A stretch of DNA of 64,000 bases from contig LS483371.1 in NCBI GenBank assembly GCA_900475325.1, forward strand, positions 5,307,501 to 5,371,500. The letters run 5' to 3'. Below, piece after piece: positions 51,828-62,350 of this stretch. Below the pieces are notes generated by a model. It saw nothing but the letters and a program-made list of their open reading frames with translations. It was not told the DNA's origin and searched no databases. A program made the position numbers and the translations under genes. Origin of the DNA: Paucimonas lemoignei. Its GTDB lineage: Bacteria > Pseudomonadota > Gammaproteobacteria > Pseudomonadales > Pseudomonadaceae. Positions within the stretch are counted from its first letter, which is position 1. Every line of letters begins with the position of its first letter.

Positions 51828-53822
51828 TCATGCGTCGTGGCGCAGTCGGACGGCTGGGGAAATCGCGTCGGCGGGTTGTTTATCGCATCGCAGCGGCACG
51901 CTCACGATAAAACAGCTGCCCTTGCCAGATTCAGAGCGATGGCTGAGCCGGCCACCTTGCAACTCCATCAGCTGCGAACAGATCGCCAGGCCAATCCCCA
52001 GCCCGCCGTACTGGCGCGTCAGCGAACCATCGAGCTGGAAGAAATGCTGATACAGGGTCGCTTCGTCCATACGCCCAAAGCCAATGCCGCTGTCGACCAC
52101 CTCGACGAATAACTGCAGCGCGCCGCCGCCCTCGTGCTGGGCCCGTACCCGCACCTTGACGGCCCCTGACACCGTGAACTTGATGGCGTTATCCACCAGG
52201 CATTCCAGGCATTGGCTCAGCTTGCCCACATCGCCGATCACCCTGTCGGACAGCGATTCGACCATTTCGATAGAGAAGCTCAGCCCCTTGGCGTAGGCCG
52301 CATCAGCGAAACGCTCGCGCAGTTTCACAAACACATAATCCAGGCTGAAAGGCTCGCGGATCAGGCTGACGCGACCGGCCTGCAGCTCACTCAAGGTCAG
52401 GATCGAATTAACCAGGTTCATCATGTCTTCGGCAGAACTGGCGGCCGTTTGGTGGTAGGACGCCAACTCCTCGCTCAACTCAACGGTTTGCATCAGTTCC
52501 AGTGAGCCGATCACGCCATTCATTGGCGTGCGCAACTCGTGGGTCAGCGAGGCGAGGAATTCATCCTTGAGGCGGTTGGAAGCGGCGAGTTGCTGGTTGG
52601 CGCGCTCCAGGTTTTCGCTGGCTTCGCGCATCACCTGCGCATGCTCCTGGCGACTCTGGTTGATGCGTGCCGCCAGGGCCATGGACAACAATGCAGCCTC
52701 CAGCGCCGAGCCGATCTGATTGGCGTACATGGTGAAGAAGGAATGCGGCAGATAACCCATCATCATGGCGACATGTATTGAGCTGCCCAACAGAAAGGCC
52801 GTCCATGCCACCACGAAATAAAAGGCAATGGGCACTTTGTGGACCATGGCGGTAATGCCCGCGACAAACACCATCACAGTGAACGTCAATACGACCGCGC
52901 CGGACAGCCGCAATGCCAGGCCGAAGTTCGGCACCAGGCTCAACGCCATGATCAGCCCGGCGGCCACCATCAACAGCACCAGCGAGCGGTCAAGCCAGAG
53001 GCCGATGGTGCGGGTCTGCAGAAAGGATCGGGAGAACTGGCAGGCAAACAGGATCGACAGCATCAAGAGAAAGACCGGCGCCAGATTGGCCAACCATGGG
53101 TTCTCAGGCCAGAGAAACTCGACTCCGATGCCATTGAGCGAAATCTGATAGAGCGCGAACGGCGCGATATACAGCACGTAATACAAATAACTGGGGTCGC
53201 GCACGCCCACATAAATGCACAGGTTGTAGATCAGCATCACCAGCAGCACACCGAACAGCACACCCAGTACATATAAACGCGAAGGTTGCTCCTCCAGATA
53301 GGCGCTGGTGCTCCACAGCGCAAGGGGGACCTGCATCGAGCTTGAACTCTTGACCCTGAGGTAGACCGTTTTGCTCTGCCCCGGCAGCAAAGGCAACTCG
53401 AACAGGTAGTTGTTCTGTTTTATCTGACGAGAGTGGAAGGGCAGCATATCGCCCGTCTGCCAGGCCAGCTTCTGGGTGCCATCGACATCAGGCAGATAGA
53501 AGTCGACGTAATCCAGGGGCGGGTAGGCCAGCTCCAGCAGCCAGTCGCGATGGACCCTGGCGTCCCTGGGCCGATACAACAGGTCGACACGCAGCCAGAA
53601 CGCCGAACTTGAAAACCCGGCATTCAGCGACTCGGTGCGCAGCGGCTTGAAGCTGTCGGACATGGCGGGCGAGCTGACGTCGCTGATGGTCGCATCGCCA
53701 TTGATGTCCTCGAACACCTCGACCCCACGGCTGAGCGTCAGGCCCCGGGTGCTCTCATCGAATTCGACGGCTCCGACCCACTGAGGCAAAAATAAGACCA
53801 GCATGATCAGCAAATTGCGCAT
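51828..53822 (-). CDS. ladS: LadS-like 7TMR-DISM sensor histidine kinase without receiver
   Basis: This 664-aa inner-membrane kinase has a signal peptide, a 7TMR-DISMED2 extracellular domain (about 25-165), seven hydrophobic segments (about 180-380), a coiled linker, HisKA with the phosphohistidine in LASLTHELRTPMNG, and HATPase_c (LVDNAIKF, DSGIGFG, GGLGIGLAICSQL). It ends soon after the kinase domain (VSVPLRCDKQPADAISPAVRLRHDA). PAO1 LadS, as I recall, is about 795 aa with a C-terminal receiver; none is encoded here. It would act in the Gac/Rsm switch. PA3974 is the positional counterpart. Confidence 0.88.
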   Translation of the reverse strand: MRNLLIMLVLFLPQWVGAVEFDESTRGLTLSRGVEVFEDINGDATISDVSSPAMSDSFKPLRTESLNAGFSSSAFWLRVDLLYRPRDARVHRDWLLELAYPPLDYVDFYLPDVDGTQKLAWQTGDMLPFHSRQIKQNNYLFELPLLPGQSKTVYLRVKSSSSMQVPLALWSTSAYLEEQPSRLYVLGVLFGVLLVMLIYNLCIYVGVRDPSYLYYVLYIAPFALYQISLNGIGVEFLWPENPWLANLAPVFLLMLSILFACQFSRSFLQTRTIGLWLDRSLVLLMVAAGLIMALSLVPNFGLALRLSGAVVLTFTVMVFVAGITAMVHKVPIAFYFVVAWTAFLLGSSIHVAMMMGYLPHSFFTMYANQIGSALEAALLSMALAARINQSRQEHAQVMREASENLERANQQLAASNRLKDEFLASLTHELRTPMNGVIGSLELMQTVELSEELASYHQTAASSAEDMMNLVNSILTLSELQAGRVSLIREPFSLDYVFVKLRERFADAAYAKGLSFSIEMVESLSDRVIGDVGKLSQCLECLVDNAIKFTVSGAVKVRVRAQHEGGGALQLFVEVVDSGIGFGRMDEATLYQHFFQLDGSLTRQYGGLGIGLAICSQLMELQGGRLSHRSESGKGSCFIVSVPLRCDKQPADAISPAVRLRHDA

Positions 53823-53918
53823 AAAGCCCCGGAAAGGTACGTCAGCCTGCCCCTTCCATTGGAGCGATGGTTCCCGCGCAGACAGTTTGAAAACTACTGC
53901 GCTCGGCAATACTGCGTT

Positions 53919-53977
53919 AAAAACAGGCGAAAAATGCTCATTTAGAACACCTAGACTCCGCTTTTTCGCCTGTTTTT
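53919..53977. repeat. Perfect 16-bp inverted repeat between ladS and thiD
   Basis: AAAAACAGGCGAAAAA (53919-53934) and TTTTTCGCCTGTTTTT (53962-53977) are exact inverse complements separated by a 27-nt loop with TTTAGAACACCTAGACTC. It lies in the 533-bp gap between divergent ladS and thiD. Both strands give a hairpin ending in five T residues, so it could terminate transcripts from either side. The rest of the gap (53978-54355) shows no gene and no TPP-riboswitch motif. Confidence 0.8.
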
Positions 53978-54355
53978 GCCTTGTCTTGCCTTCGCTCGCT
54001 ACGTTTTCATACAGTCTGCGCGAGTCCTGATGTTTCAGAGTAGTTGCAGATCGGCCATCAACATAGCCCGCAACACACTTGGGCACGACCGGCAATTACG
54101 CCATAACTCATGGCTAGTCAGATCAATCGCGCCTGTCCGTTCAAAACACCCGCCCGGAGCATAGCTGGCAAAAGGCTTTCAGGGCCACTTTTAAAACCGC
54201 AGAAAAGGCTCTAGATCAACACTCACAGGCTTTGTGACAGTATTCAGTCCGTGAATATGGGGCCGTTACATCCGCTTGATATCGCTTTAGCCTGTTAGAA
54301 AAATCCGCAGGCGATAGGCGGCCTCGAAAAAAGTTTAGTGGTAAGCTCGCGCTCC

Positions 54356-55153
54356 ATGACTATCTACTCCTCCCGCCCTGTTGTCCTTTGCCTTTCCGGC
54401 CACGATCCAAGTGGTGGTGCCGGTTTGCAGGCAGATATCGAAGCCCTTCTCGCTCAAGGCTGTCACGCGGCCCCGGCAGTGACTGCGTTAACCGTGCAAG
54501 ACACGGTCAACGTCACTGACTTCCGGGTGCTGGACCGTGAATGGGTACTGGCCCAGGCCAATGCCGTGCTCAACGACTCGACAGTGGCTGCCGTGAAGCT
54601 GGGCATGCTCGGTTCGCTGGAAATGGTCGACACCATCGTCGAACTGCTGACAGCGCATCCGCATCTGCCGATGGTGTGTGACCCGGTATTGCGCGCGGGC
54701 GGCGGCGGTCAGCTGGGCAAGGATGAAGTCGGCTACGCCATGCGTGAGCGCCTGCTGCCGCTGGCGACCATCGCCACACCGAATCTGCCTGAGGCACGCA
54801 TCCTGGCCGAACTGCCCGAAGGCACAGCGGACGAATGTGCAGCGAAACTGCTGCCGTTCTGCGAGCACCTGCTGATCACCGGCGGGCATGGCGATGAGGA
54901 ACAAGTCCACAACCGTCTTTACATCCGGGGCGGCGAAACCCGAACCTTTACCTGCCAGCGTCTGCCTGGCAGTTATCACGGCTCGGGTTGCACGCTGGCC
55001 AGCGCATTGGCAGGCCGACTGGCCCAAGGGGAAAACCTGATCAGCGCGGTGCAGACGGCGCTGGACTACACTTGGCGGACGTTGCGCGATGCCGAGCAGT
55101 TGGGCAAAGGACAATTCGTCCCCCGCCGCCTGCCCTTGGATTTCTGCTCGTAA
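54356..55153 (+). CDS. thiD: Hydroxymethylpyrimidine/phosphomethylpyrimidine kinase
   Basis: This 265-aa PfkB/ribokinase-fold enzyme makes HMP-PP for thiamine synthesis. Motifs are [19 protein letters not shown] near residue 12, [16 protein letters not shown], the anion hole region [18 protein letters not shown], and [12 protein letters not shown] 54356 gives the usual family length. It is followed by thiE 23 bp later, and hemL 39 bp after that, as in PAO1 PA3975-PA3977. Confidence 0.93.
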   Translation: MTIYSSRPVVLCLSGHDPSGGAGLQADIEALLAQGCHAAPAVTALTVQDTVNVTDFRVLDREWVLAQANAVLNDSTVAAVKLGMLGSLEMVDTIVELLTAHPHLPMVCDPVLRAGGGGQLGKDEVGYAMRERLLPLATIATPNLPEARILAELPEGTADECAAKLLPFCEHLLITGGHGDEEQVHNRLYIRGGETRTFTCQRLPGSYHGSGCTLASALAGRLAQGENLISAVQTALDYTWRTLRDAEQLGKGQFVPRRLPLDFCS

Positions 55154-55176
55154 CGCCACGTGATGAGGCTCCAACC

Positions 55177-55803
55177 ATGAAACTTCGTGGCCTTTATGCC
55201 ATTACCGACAGGCAACTGTTGGCTGGCAAATTTCTGTCCTATGTCGAGGCCGCGCTTGATGGCGGTGTCACGCTGTTGCAATACCGCGACAAAGGCAGCG
55301 ACGAAACCCGCCGCCTGCGCGAAGCCACTGAGCTGCTCAAGCTCTGCCAGCGCTACAAGACCCAATTGATCATCAATGACGACGCTGACCTGGCCGCGCG
55401 GCTGGATGTCGGCGTGCACATGGGGCAAACCGACGGCTCGTTGACTGACGCCCGAGGTTTGCTCGGCCACAAGGCCATCGTCGGCGCGACCTGCCACGGC
55501 AGTCTTGAGATGGCCGAAAAAGCCAGAGCCGAAGGCGCCAGTTACATCGCCTTCGGACGCTTTTTCAACTCCACGACCAAACCCGGTGCACCGGCGATCG
55601 AGCTGGATGTCTTGCGTCAGGCCCGGGCGCGCTTTCATCTGCCGATTGCCGTCATCGGCGGCATCACTCTGGAGAACGCGCCCCCGCTGGTGGAGCATGG
55701 CGCCGATCTGTTGGCCGTCGTACACGGCCTGTTCGGCGCCGAAAACACCCAGGAAGTCACCCGCCGCGCCCGCGCCTTCAACGCTCTGCTGAAAAGAGCC
55801 TGA
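55177..55803 (+). CDS. thiE: Thiamine-phosphate synthase
   Basis: This 208-aa TIM-barrel enzyme couples HMP-PP with the thiazole phosphate. Visible motifs are [45 protein letters not shown] (substrate and Mg binding), [28 protein letters not shown] and [12 protein letters not shown]. It starts at ATG 55177, 23 bp after thiD, and hemL follows, consistent with a thiD-thiE-hemL unit. Confidence 0.93.
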   Translation: MKLRGLYAITDRQLLAGKFLSYVEAALDGGVTLLQYRDKGSDETRRLREATELLKLCQRYKTQLIINDDADLAARLDVGVHMGQTDGSLTDARGLLGHKAIVGATCHGSLEMAEKARAEGASYIAFGRFFNSTTKPGAPAIELDVLRQARARFHLPIAVIGGITLENAPPLVEHGADLLAVVHGLFGAENTQEVTRRARAFNALLKRA

Positions 55804-55842
55804 CCGCGCCGCCCCTATTCCGATTAAGCCAGAGACCTTCTC

Positions 55843-57126
55843 ATGTCCCGTTCTGAAACCTTGTTCGCCAACGCTCAAAAACACATCCCCGGCGGCGTGA
55901 ACTCCCCCGTCCGAGCCTTCAAGAGCGTGGGCGGCACGCCGTTGTTCTTCAAACATGCGGAAGGCGCCTACGTCACCGATGAGGACGACAAGCGCTACGT
56001 TGACTACGTCGGTTCGTGGGGCCCGATGATCCTCGGCCATAGCCATCCGGAAGTGCTGGACGCCGTGCGCAACCAGCTGCAACACGGTCTGTCCTACGGC
56101 GCGCCAACCGCCATGGAAACCGAAATGGCCGATCTGGTCTGCTCCATCGTGCCGTCGATGGAAATGGTGCGCATGGTCAGCTCCGGAACCGAAGCGACCA
56201 TGAGCGCGATCCGCCTGGCCCGTGGCTTCACCGGCCGCGACAGCATCCTCAAGTTCGAAGGCTGCTACCACGGCCACTCCGACAGCCTGCTGGTCAAGGC
56301 CGGTTCCGGCGCACTGACCCTGGGCGTGCCGAGTTCGCCGGGTGTGCCTGCCGCATTCGCCAAACACACGCTGACTGTGCCGTTCAACGACCTGGCAGCG
56401 GTTAAAGAGCTACTGGCCGAAGTGGGTCAGGAAGTCGCGTGCATCATCGTTGAACCGGTAGCGGGCAACATGAACTGCGTGCCGCCTGCGCCGGGTTACC
56501 TGCAAGGCTTGCGCGACCTGTGCGATGAGCACGGCGTGGTGCTGATCTTCGACGAAGTGATGACCGGTTTCCGTGTGGCCTTGGGTGGCGCTCAGGCTTA
56601 CTACGGCGTCACGCCGGACCTCAGCACTTTCGGCAAAATCATCGGCGGCGGCATGCCGGTGGGCTGCTTCGGCGGCAAACGCGAAATCATGTCGCACATC
56701 GCGCCGCTCGGCCCGGTTTACCAGGCAGGCACCTTGTCCGGTAACCCATTGGCGATGGCCGCTGGTCTGACCACTCTGCGTCTGATCAGCCGTCCTGGCT
56801 TCCACGACGAGCTCAGCGACTTCACCCGCCGCCTCCTCGAAGGCCTGCAGCAACGCGCCGACGCCGCTGGCATCCCGTTTGTGACCACCCAAGCGGGCGG
56901 CATGTTTGGCCTGTATTTCAGCGACGCCAAGGAAATCGTCACCTTCAATGACGTCATGACCAGCGACGCCGACCGTTTCAAGCGCTTCTTCCACCTGATG
57001 CTCGAAGGTGGCGTCTACCTGGCCCCAAGCGCATTCGAAGCCGGCTTCACCTCCATCGCCCACGGTGACGAAGAACTGAAACTGACCCTGGGTGCAGCCG
57101 AGAAGGCGTTTGCGGCGTTGAAATAA
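55843..57126 (+). CDS. hemL: Glutamate-1-semialdehyde 2,1-aminomutase
   Basis: This 427-aa PLP enzyme converts glutamate-1-semialdehyde to 5-aminolevulinate in the C5 haem pathway. Motifs are [66 protein letters not shown] and the PLP lysine in [14 protein letters not shown]. Its location after thiD-thiE matches PAO1. A REPIN begins 15 bp after the stop. Confidence 0.95.
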   Translation: MSRSETLFANAQKHIPGGVNSPVRAFKSVGGTPLFFKHAEGAYVTDEDDKRYVDYVGSWGPMILGHSHPEVLDAVRNQLQHGLSYGAPTAMETEMADLVCSIVPSMEMVRMVSSGTEATMSAIRLARGFTGRDSILKFEGCYHGHSDSLLVKAGSGALTLGVPSSPGVPAAFAKHTLTVPFNDLAAVKELLAEVGQEVACIIVEPVAGNMNCVPPAPGYLQGLRDLCDEHGVVLIFDEVMTGFRVALGGAQAYYGVTPDLSTFGKIIGGGMPVGCFGGKREIMSHIAPLGPVYQAGTLSGNPLAMAAGLTTLRLISRPGFHDELSDFTRRLLEGLQQRADAAGIPFVTTQAGGMFGLYFSDAKEIVTFNDVMTSDADRFKRFFHLMLEGGVYLAPSAFEAGFTSIAHGDEELKLTLGAAEKAFAALK

Positions 57127-57140
57127 GCACCGCGAGCGTC

Positions 57141-57233
57141 CCGTGGGACCGGCTTCAGCCGGGAAGAGGCCGGTACATCCGCAACATATGTACCGCCATA
57201 AGTGTTGTCTTCCCGGCTAAAGCCGGTCCCACG
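57141..57233. repeat. REPIN, CCGGCTTTAGCCGGGAAGAGG type
   Basis: CCGTGGGACCGGCTTCAGCC and its inverted arm flank AGGCCGGTACATCCGCAACA. The left core has CTTCAG where the sister copy at 33041 has CTTTAG. It marks the end of the hemL transcript. Confidence 0.9.
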
Positions 57234-57390
57234 CAATCTCCACATCGCTTAAAACCGGGCTTTTCAGTCCCGCGCAGCAGAAAATCCGTAAAGACTTTGT
57301 AAGGTTGGCCTCGCTTATTTCATAATGCGCAGCCAGCACGTTTAGCTGGACGGGTACGCCCGCACCTTTTTCAGAGGTAAGTCGATTCCC

Positions 57391-57939
57391 ATGAACCGCA
57401 CCGGCCGCACCCTTGCATTGGGCTGCCTGTTGCTTATTCATCCCCTGCTGGCGAATGCAGGCGGCAACTCGTTGTTAATCCCAGCGGTGGGTCGTTGCAC
57501 CCTCAATACCCAGCCAGACAACCTGCCCGCAGCGCTTTCGGCCTGTGAGCAAGCTGCCGATTCCGGGGATGCACAAGCACAATACGAGTTGGGCGAGTTT
57601 TACTACGACGGTAAACACGCTCAACGCGATCTGCCCAAGGCGCTCGGTTATTTCGAGAAAGCTTCGCTGCAAGGTCATCCCCAGGCGCAATACCAACTGG
57701 GCATGATGTTCGCGAAGGGGGAAGGCGTGCAGGCCAATAATATTCAGGCGTATATCGTCCTGAAGATGGCCTCGGTCAATGGTTCTGAAGATGCGCTGGA
57801 TGCGGCCGATGAAGTGTCCGAGCGCATGCAGCGCGACGAGCTCGAAGTCGCGACCCAGGTGCTGGGCCAGATCTTCCGCAAATACCTGCTTGAACTGCAA
57901 ACCGCTGAAGGCCGCACGCCGTTTGCGCCGCTGCCGTAA
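57391..57939 (+). CDS. Secreted Sel1-repeat protein
   Basis: This 182-aa protein has a signal peptide (MNRTGRTLALGCLLLIHPLLANA) and two Sel1/TPR-like repeats in residues about 62-130: AQYELGEFYYDGKHAQRDLPKALGYFEKASLQGHPQAQYQLGMMFAKGEGVQANNIQAYIV. Such repeats serve as protein-protein scaffolds, often in envelope systems. The partner is unknown. It corresponds by position to PA3978. Confidence 0.85.
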   Translation: MNRTGRTLALGCLLLIHPLLANAGGNSLLIPAVGRCTLNTQPDNLPAALSACEQAADSGDAQAQYELGEFYYDGKHAQRDLPKALGYFEKASLQGHPQAQYQLGMMFAKGEGVQANNIQAYIVLKMASVNGSEDALDAADEVSERMQRDELEVATQVLGQIFRKYLLELQTAEGRTPFAPLP

Positions 57940-57975
57940 TCCCGGGATCCGACAGCTCGTTCTATTCCCTTAGCG

Positions 57976-58302
57976 TTACTTGTCCGTCATCGGCATCGGA
58001 AACGGCATCACGTTGCTGGTGCCGCGCGCTTCGCTGATCTTCGGAACGCCCACTCGCTCGACTTCGTCGATGCGCACTATCGAATGCATCGGCACAAAAC
58101 TGCGCACCACGCCTTCGAACTGGGCCTTCAACTTCTCTTCGCTCGGGTCCACTACAACGGTCGTGCGCTCGCCGAAGACGAATTCCTCAACTTCCAGAAA
58201 CCCCCACAGATCACTTTGATAGATCTGCTTGGCGTACATTTCGAACACCTGGCCCTGGTTGAGGAAAATCACCTTGTAGATTGGAGCTTCGCGTTTGGTC
58301 AT
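57976..58302 (-). CDS. DUF1820-family protein
   Basis: This 108-aa cytoplasmic protein begins MTKREAPIYKVIFLNQGQVFEMYAKQIYQSDLWGFLEVEEFVFGERT and ends with a proline-methionine-rich tail (VMPFPMPMTDK). The DUF1820 family is conserved in gammaproteobacteria, without known function. It is convergent with the Sel1 gene and divergent from miaB, as in PAO1 PA3979. Confidence 0.88.
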   Translation of the reverse strand: MTKREAPIYKVIFLNQGQVFEMYAKQIYQSDLWGFLEVEEFVFGERTTVVVDPSEEKLKAQFEGVVRSFVPMHSIVRIDEVERVGVPKISEARGTSNVMPFPMPMTDK

Positions 58303-58434
58303 ATAGGACGGGTAAGAATCGGGGACTTAAAAGAGGGCGCGAACTATAGCATGCCCGTTCGATAGACGACGCTAGGAAGCAGCGACCCACGCCACTATAA
58401 TGCGCGGTTCTTTGAACCACCTGATGACGTACGC

Positions 58435-59763
58435 ATGGCCAAGAAGCTTTATATCGAAACCCACGGTTGCCAGATGAACGAGTACGACAGCTCGCGCATG
58501 GTCGATCTGCTGGGCGAACATCAAGCCCTGGAAGTCACCGCTCGTGCGGAAGATGCCGACGTCATCCTGCTCAATACCTGCTCGATTCGCGAACGCGCCC
58601 AGGACCGGGTCTACTCCCAGCTGGGCCGCTGGCGCGAACTGAAGCTGGCCAATCCGGAAATGGTGATCGCCGTGGGAGGTTGCGTGGCCAGCCAGGAAGG
58701 TGCCGCCATTCGCGACCGCGCCCCGTATGTGGACGTGGTCTTCGGCCCACAGACGCTGCACCGCCTGCCGGAAATGATCGACGCCGCACGCATCACCCGC
58801 CTGCCGCAGGTGGATGTCTCGTTCCCGGAGATCGAAAAATTCGACCACTTGCCCGAGCCACGCGTCGATGGCCCGAGCGCGTATGTGTCGGTGATGGAAG
58901 GCTGCAGCAAGTACTGCACGTTCTGCGTGGTGCCTTACACCCGGGGCGAAGAAGTTAGTCGGCCATTCGACGACGTGGTCGCTGAAGTCATCCACCTGGC
59001 CGAAAACGGCGTGCGGGAAGTGACCCTGCTGGGCCAGAACGTCAATGGCTACCGCGCCACGACTCATGACGGGCGCCCTGCTGATCTTGCCGACCTGATC
59101 CGCGTAGTGGCTGCAGTGGACGGCATCGACCGCATTCGCTACACCACCTCGCACCCGCTGGAATTCTCCGACAGCCTGATCCAGGCCCACGCCGAAGTGC
59201 CGGAGCTGGTCAAACACCTGCATTTGCCGGTGCAGTCGGGCTCGGACCGGATTCTTGCGGCGATGAAGCGCAACCACACGACCCTCGAGTACAAGTCACG
59301 GCTGCGCAAACTGAAAGCCGCCGTACCGGGCATCAGCATCAGTTCGGACTTCATCGTCGGCTTCCCCGGCGAAACCGAGAAAGACTTCGACAACACCATG
59401 AAGCTGATCGAAGACGTAGGTTTCGACTTCTCGTTCTCGTTCGTCTACAGCCCGCGCCCTGGCACACCGGCCGCTGACCTTAAAGACGACACCCCGGAAG
59501 CACTGAAAAAAGAACGCCTGGCTGCGCTGCAACATCGTCTGAATCAGCAGGGTTTCGAGATCAGCCGACAAATGGTCGGCAGCATCCAGCGCATTCTGGT
59601 GACCGACTACTCCAAGAAGGACCCAGGCGAGCTGCAAGGGCGCACCGAGAACAACCGGATCGTCAACTTCCGCTGCGCCAACCCCAAGCTGATCGGCCAG
59701 TTCGCCGACGTGCACATCGATGATGCCCAGCCGCACTCGTTGCGCGGGTCGCTGCTCCAATAG
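58435..59763 (+). CDS. miaB: tRNA-2-methylthio-N6-dimethylallyladenosine synthase MiaB
   Basis: This 442-aa radical-SAM methylthiotransferase modifies A37 of tRNAs reading UNN codons. The auxiliary cluster cysteines are Cys12 ([11 protein letters not shown]), Cys49 (NTCSIRERA) and Cys83 (GGCVASQEG). The radical-SAM cysteines are 157, 161 and 164 (CSKYCTFC). A C-terminal TRAM domain (about 377-440) ends [14 protein letters not shown]. It heads the miaB-phoH-ybeY-corC-lnt cluster. Confidence 0.95.
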   Translation: MAKKLYIETHGCQMNEYDSSRMVDLLGEHQALEVTARAEDADVILLNTCSIRERAQDRVYSQLGRWRELKLANPEMVIAVGGCVASQEGAAIRDRAPYVDVVFGPQTLHRLPEMIDAARITRLPQVDVSFPEIEKFDHLPEPRVDGPSAYVSVMEGCSKYCTFCVVPYTRGEEVSRPFDDVVAEVIHLAENGVREVTLLGQNVNGYRATTHDGRPADLADLIRVVAAVDGIDRIRYTTSHPLEFSDSLIQAHAEVPELVKHLHLPVQSGSDRILAAMKRNHTTLEYKSRLRKLKAAVPGISISSDFIVGFPGETEKDFDNTMKLIEDVGFDFSFSFVYSPRPGTPAADLKDDTPEALKKERLAALQHRLNQQGFEISRQMVGSIQRILVTDYSKKDPGELQGRTENNRIVNFRCANPKLIGQFADVHIDDAQPHSLRGSLLQ

Positions 59764-59774
59764 GCGCATCCCAT

Positions 59775-59849
59775 CTGTAGGAGCTGCCGAAGGCTGCGAA
59801 ATCGGTTCGTCTGACACACCGCCTTCGCAGCCTTCGGCAGCTCCTACAG
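59775..59849. repeat. REPIN, CTGCCGAAGGCTGCGAA type
   Basis: CTGTAGGAGCTGCCGAAGGC and its exact inverted arm flank a spacer with ATCGGTTCGTCTGACACACC. It splits the otherwise compact miaB-phoH interval. Confidence 0.9.
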
Positions 59850-59961
59850 GATGGATGGGCTTCATCCTGCACAACCTTTCTCAAGTCAGAGCTTTCGCAC
59901 ACTGGTCGCAGGGTTTATCCTTCGTTTCACATCAATTGCCCCAGGGCGGCTAAAAACGACC

Positions 59962-60984
59962 TTGAACGTACAAGTCGAACCACTTCGTTTTACCCTCGAA
60001 CCTTTCGAGGCCTATCGCTTCGCAAATCTGTGCGGGCAGCTGGATGAGAATCTGCGCCTCATCGAACAGCGCCTGAACATCGAGATCCGCAATCGCGGAA
60101 ACCAGTTCGAGCTGATTGGCGATCCCCAACAAACCACCTCGGCCGAGAATCTGCTGCGCCGCCTGTACCGGGAAACCAAGAGTACGGAGCTGTCACCGGA
60201 TATGGTTCACCTGTTCCTCCAGGAATCAGGCGTCGAAGAGCTGGACAACCATCCTGCCGCCGATCCTGGCGTGGCCCTGCGCACCAAAAAAGGCATGATT
60301 CGCCCTCGCGGCCTGAATCAGCAGCGCTATGTCAAAGAGATCCTCGGCAACGACATCAACTTCGGCATCGGCCCAGCCGGCACCGGCAAGACCTATCTCG
60401 CAGTGGCCTGCGCCGTGGACGCGCTGGAGCGTGAACAGATCCGCCGCATCCTGTTGGTGCGACCGGCAGTCGAAGCGGGTGAAAAACTCGGCTTCCTGCC
60501 CGGCGATCTGGCACAGAAGATCGACCCGTACCTGCGCCCGCTGTACGACGCCCTGTACGAAATGCTCGGCTTCGAATATGTCGCCAAACTGATCGAAAAA
60601 CAGGTGATTGAAGTCGCCCCGCTGGCCTACATGCGCGGTCGCACGCTCAATAACAGCTTCATCATCCTCGACGAAAGCCAGAACACCACCGTCGAGCAGA
60701 TGAAGATGTTCCTCACCCGGATCGGCTTTGGCTCCACCGCCGTGATCACTGGCGACATCACTCAGGTCGACTTGCCCAAGGGCACCAAGTCCGGCCTGAC
60801 CCATGTCATCGACGTGCTCAAGGACGTGCCGGGTATCAGCTTTACGCACTTCAAGCCTAAAGACGTGGTGCGTCACCCGTTAGTGCAGCGCATTGTCGAA
60901 GCCTACGAGCGCTTCGAAAATCGCCTCGACGACCAGCAGCCAGCGCCTGACAACACATCACGGGAATACCGCCGCGATGCTTGA
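59962..60984 (+). CDS. ybeZ: PhoH-family (PhoL/YbeZ) P-loop protein
   Basis: This 340-aa P-loop ATPase has Walker [16 protein letters not shown] near residue 140, [16 protein letters not shown], and Walker [12 protein letters not shown]. The N-terminal part resembles PhoH domains with KH-like lead ([44 protein letters not shown]). A TTG start at 59962 ([10 protein letters not shown]) best fits the family; an ATG at 59851 would add 37 unconserved residues. It overlaps ybeY by eight bases and likely works with it in rRNA handling. Confidence 0.88.
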   Translation: MNVQVEPLRFTLEPFEAYRFANLCGQLDENLRLIEQRLNIEIRNRGNQFELIGDPQQTTSAENLLRRLYRETKSTELSPDMVHLFLQESGVEELDNHPAADPGVALRTKKGMIRPRGLNQQRYVKEILGNDINFGIGPAGTGKTYLAVACAVDALEREQIRRILLVRPAVEAGEKLGFLPGDLAQKIDPYLRPLYDALYEMLGFEYVAKLIEKQVIEVAPLAYMRGRTLNNSFIILDESQNTTVEQMKMFLTRIGFGSTAVITGDITQVDLPKGTKSGLTHVIDVLKDVPGISFTHFKPKDVVRHPLVQRIVEAYERFENRLDDQQPAPDNTSREYRRDA

Positions 60985-61477
60985 GCTGGACCTGCAACTG
61001 GCGAGTGAAGCAAGCGTGCCAACTGAAGCCCAGTTCCGCCTCTGGTGCGAAATGGGCTTGCGCATGCGCAGTGCCGATTCGGAGCTGACCATCCGGCTGG
61101 TGGATGAAACCGAAGGCCGCGAGCTGAATCACACCTGGCGACACAAAGATTACGCAACCAATGTGCTCTCGTTCCCTGCCGATGTTCCCGACGACATGCT
61201 GGACATCCCGCTGCTGGGTGACCTGGTGATCTGTGCACCGGTCATTGCCCGCGAAGCACAGGAACAAGGCAAGGCGCTCGACGCACATTGGGCGCACATG
61301 GTCATTCATGGCTGCCTTCATCTGTTGGGTTTCGACCACATCGACGATGAAGAAGCCGACGAAATGGAAGCGCTGGAACGAACGTTGCTTAGGGAGTTGG
61401 GCTATCCCGACCCTTATGCCGACGACGACAGCGACGAACATCCACATTCAGCAACACCCAGCAAGGACAACGAGTAA
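60977..61477 (+). CDS. ybeY: Endoribonuclease/rRNA maturation factor YbeY
   Basis: This 166-aa metalloprotein has the zinc motif [15 protein letters not shown] near residue 113 and the N-terminal [40 protein letters not shown]. It takes part in 16S rRNA 3'-end processing and ribosome quality control. ATG 60977 lies inside the end of the phoH frame, so translation is probably coupled. A C-terminal acidic tail ([18 protein letters not shown]) exceeds the usual length. Confidence 0.93.
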   Translation: MLELDLQLASEASVPTEAQFRLWCEMGLRMRSADSELTIRLVDETEGRELNHTWRHKDYATNVLSFPADVPDDMLDIPLLGDLVICAPVIAREAQEQGKALDAHWAHMVIHGCLHLLGFDHIDDEEADEMEALERTLLRELGYPDPYADDDSDEHPHSATPSKDNE

Positions 61478-61482
61478 GGGCT

Positions 61483-62325
61483 ATGAGCGAAGATCGATCG
61501 AGCAACGGGCAAAAGTCATGGCTGGGTAAGCTCACCCAGGCTTTTGCCCATGAGCCGAAAAACCGCCAGGAGCTGCTTGAGCTGCTGCGCGAAGCCCATC
61601 AGAACAAGCTACTGGACAGCGAAGCGCTGGCCATCGTCGAAGGCGCCATTCAGGTGGCTGACCTGCAAGTACGGGACATCATGGTCCCGCGCTCGCAGAT
61701 GATCAGCATCAAGGCCTCGCAGTCTCCTCGGGAGTTTCTGCCTGCAGTCATTGACGCGGCCCACTCGCGCTATCCAGTGATTGGCGAGAGCCACGACGAC
61801 GTGCTCGGCGTGCTGCTGGCCAAAGACCTGCTGCCCCTGATCCTCAAGGAAGACGGCGGCGAAGGCGACATCAAGAACCTGCTGCGCCCGGCCACCTTCG
61901 TGCCTGAGTCCAAGCGCCTGAACGTGCTGCTGCGTGAATTTCGCGCCAACCATAACCACATGGCCATCGTCATCGACGAATACGGCGGCGTGGCGGGCCT
62001 GGTGACTATTGAAGACGTGCTGGAACAGATCGTCGGCGATATCGAAGACGAGCACGACGTTGAAGAAGACAGCTACATCAAGCCGCTGCCAAGTGGCGAC
62101 TTCCTGGTCAAGGCGCTTACGCCCATCGAAAGCTTCAACGAGTTTTTCGACAGCGAGTTCTCCGATGACGAGTTCGACACCGTTGGCGGGCTGGTGATGA
62201 GTGCGTTCGGGCACCTGCCCAAGCGTAACGAGATCACCGTGATCGGCGAGTATCGTTTCCGGATTCTCAACGCTGACAGCCGTCGTATTCACTTGCTGCG
62301 TCTGAGCCCTATCTCACGTGCGTAA
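61483..62325 (+). CDS. corC: CBS-domain transporter-associated protein CorC
   Basis: This 280-aa protein has two CBS domains (about residues 65-190: [37 protein letters not shown] and [52 protein letters not shown]). A CorC_HlyC domain follows ([46 protein letters not shown]). It is linked to Mg/Co efflux in enterics. The ATG begins five bases after ybeY. Confidence 0.92.
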   Translation: MSEDRSSNGQKSWLGKLTQAFAHEPKNRQELLELLREAHQNKLLDSEALAIVEGAIQVADLQVRDIMVPRSQMISIKASQSPREFLPAVIDAAHSRYPVIGESHDDVLGVLLAKDLLPLILKEDGGEGDIKNLLRPATFVPESKRLNVLLREFRANHNHMAIVIDEYGGVAGLVTIEDVLEQIVGDIEDEHDVEEDSYIKPLPSGDFLVKALTPIESFNEFFDSEFSDDEFDTVGGLVMSAFGHLPKRNEITVIGEYRFRILNADSRRIHLLRLSPISRA

Positions 62326-62350
62326 CGCAACACAGCTTTAAGGAATGTAA

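Noticed and set aside
51600..51830. Possible frameshift hiding a LadS receiver domain
   Set aside because: Only a REPIN and about 90 bp lie between the kinase stop and the next gene, so there is no receiver-coding remnant in any frame.
53978..54355. TPP riboswitch before thiD
   Set aside because: No CTGAGA core or matching helices were found. The only strong structure is the 16-bp inverted repeat further upstream.
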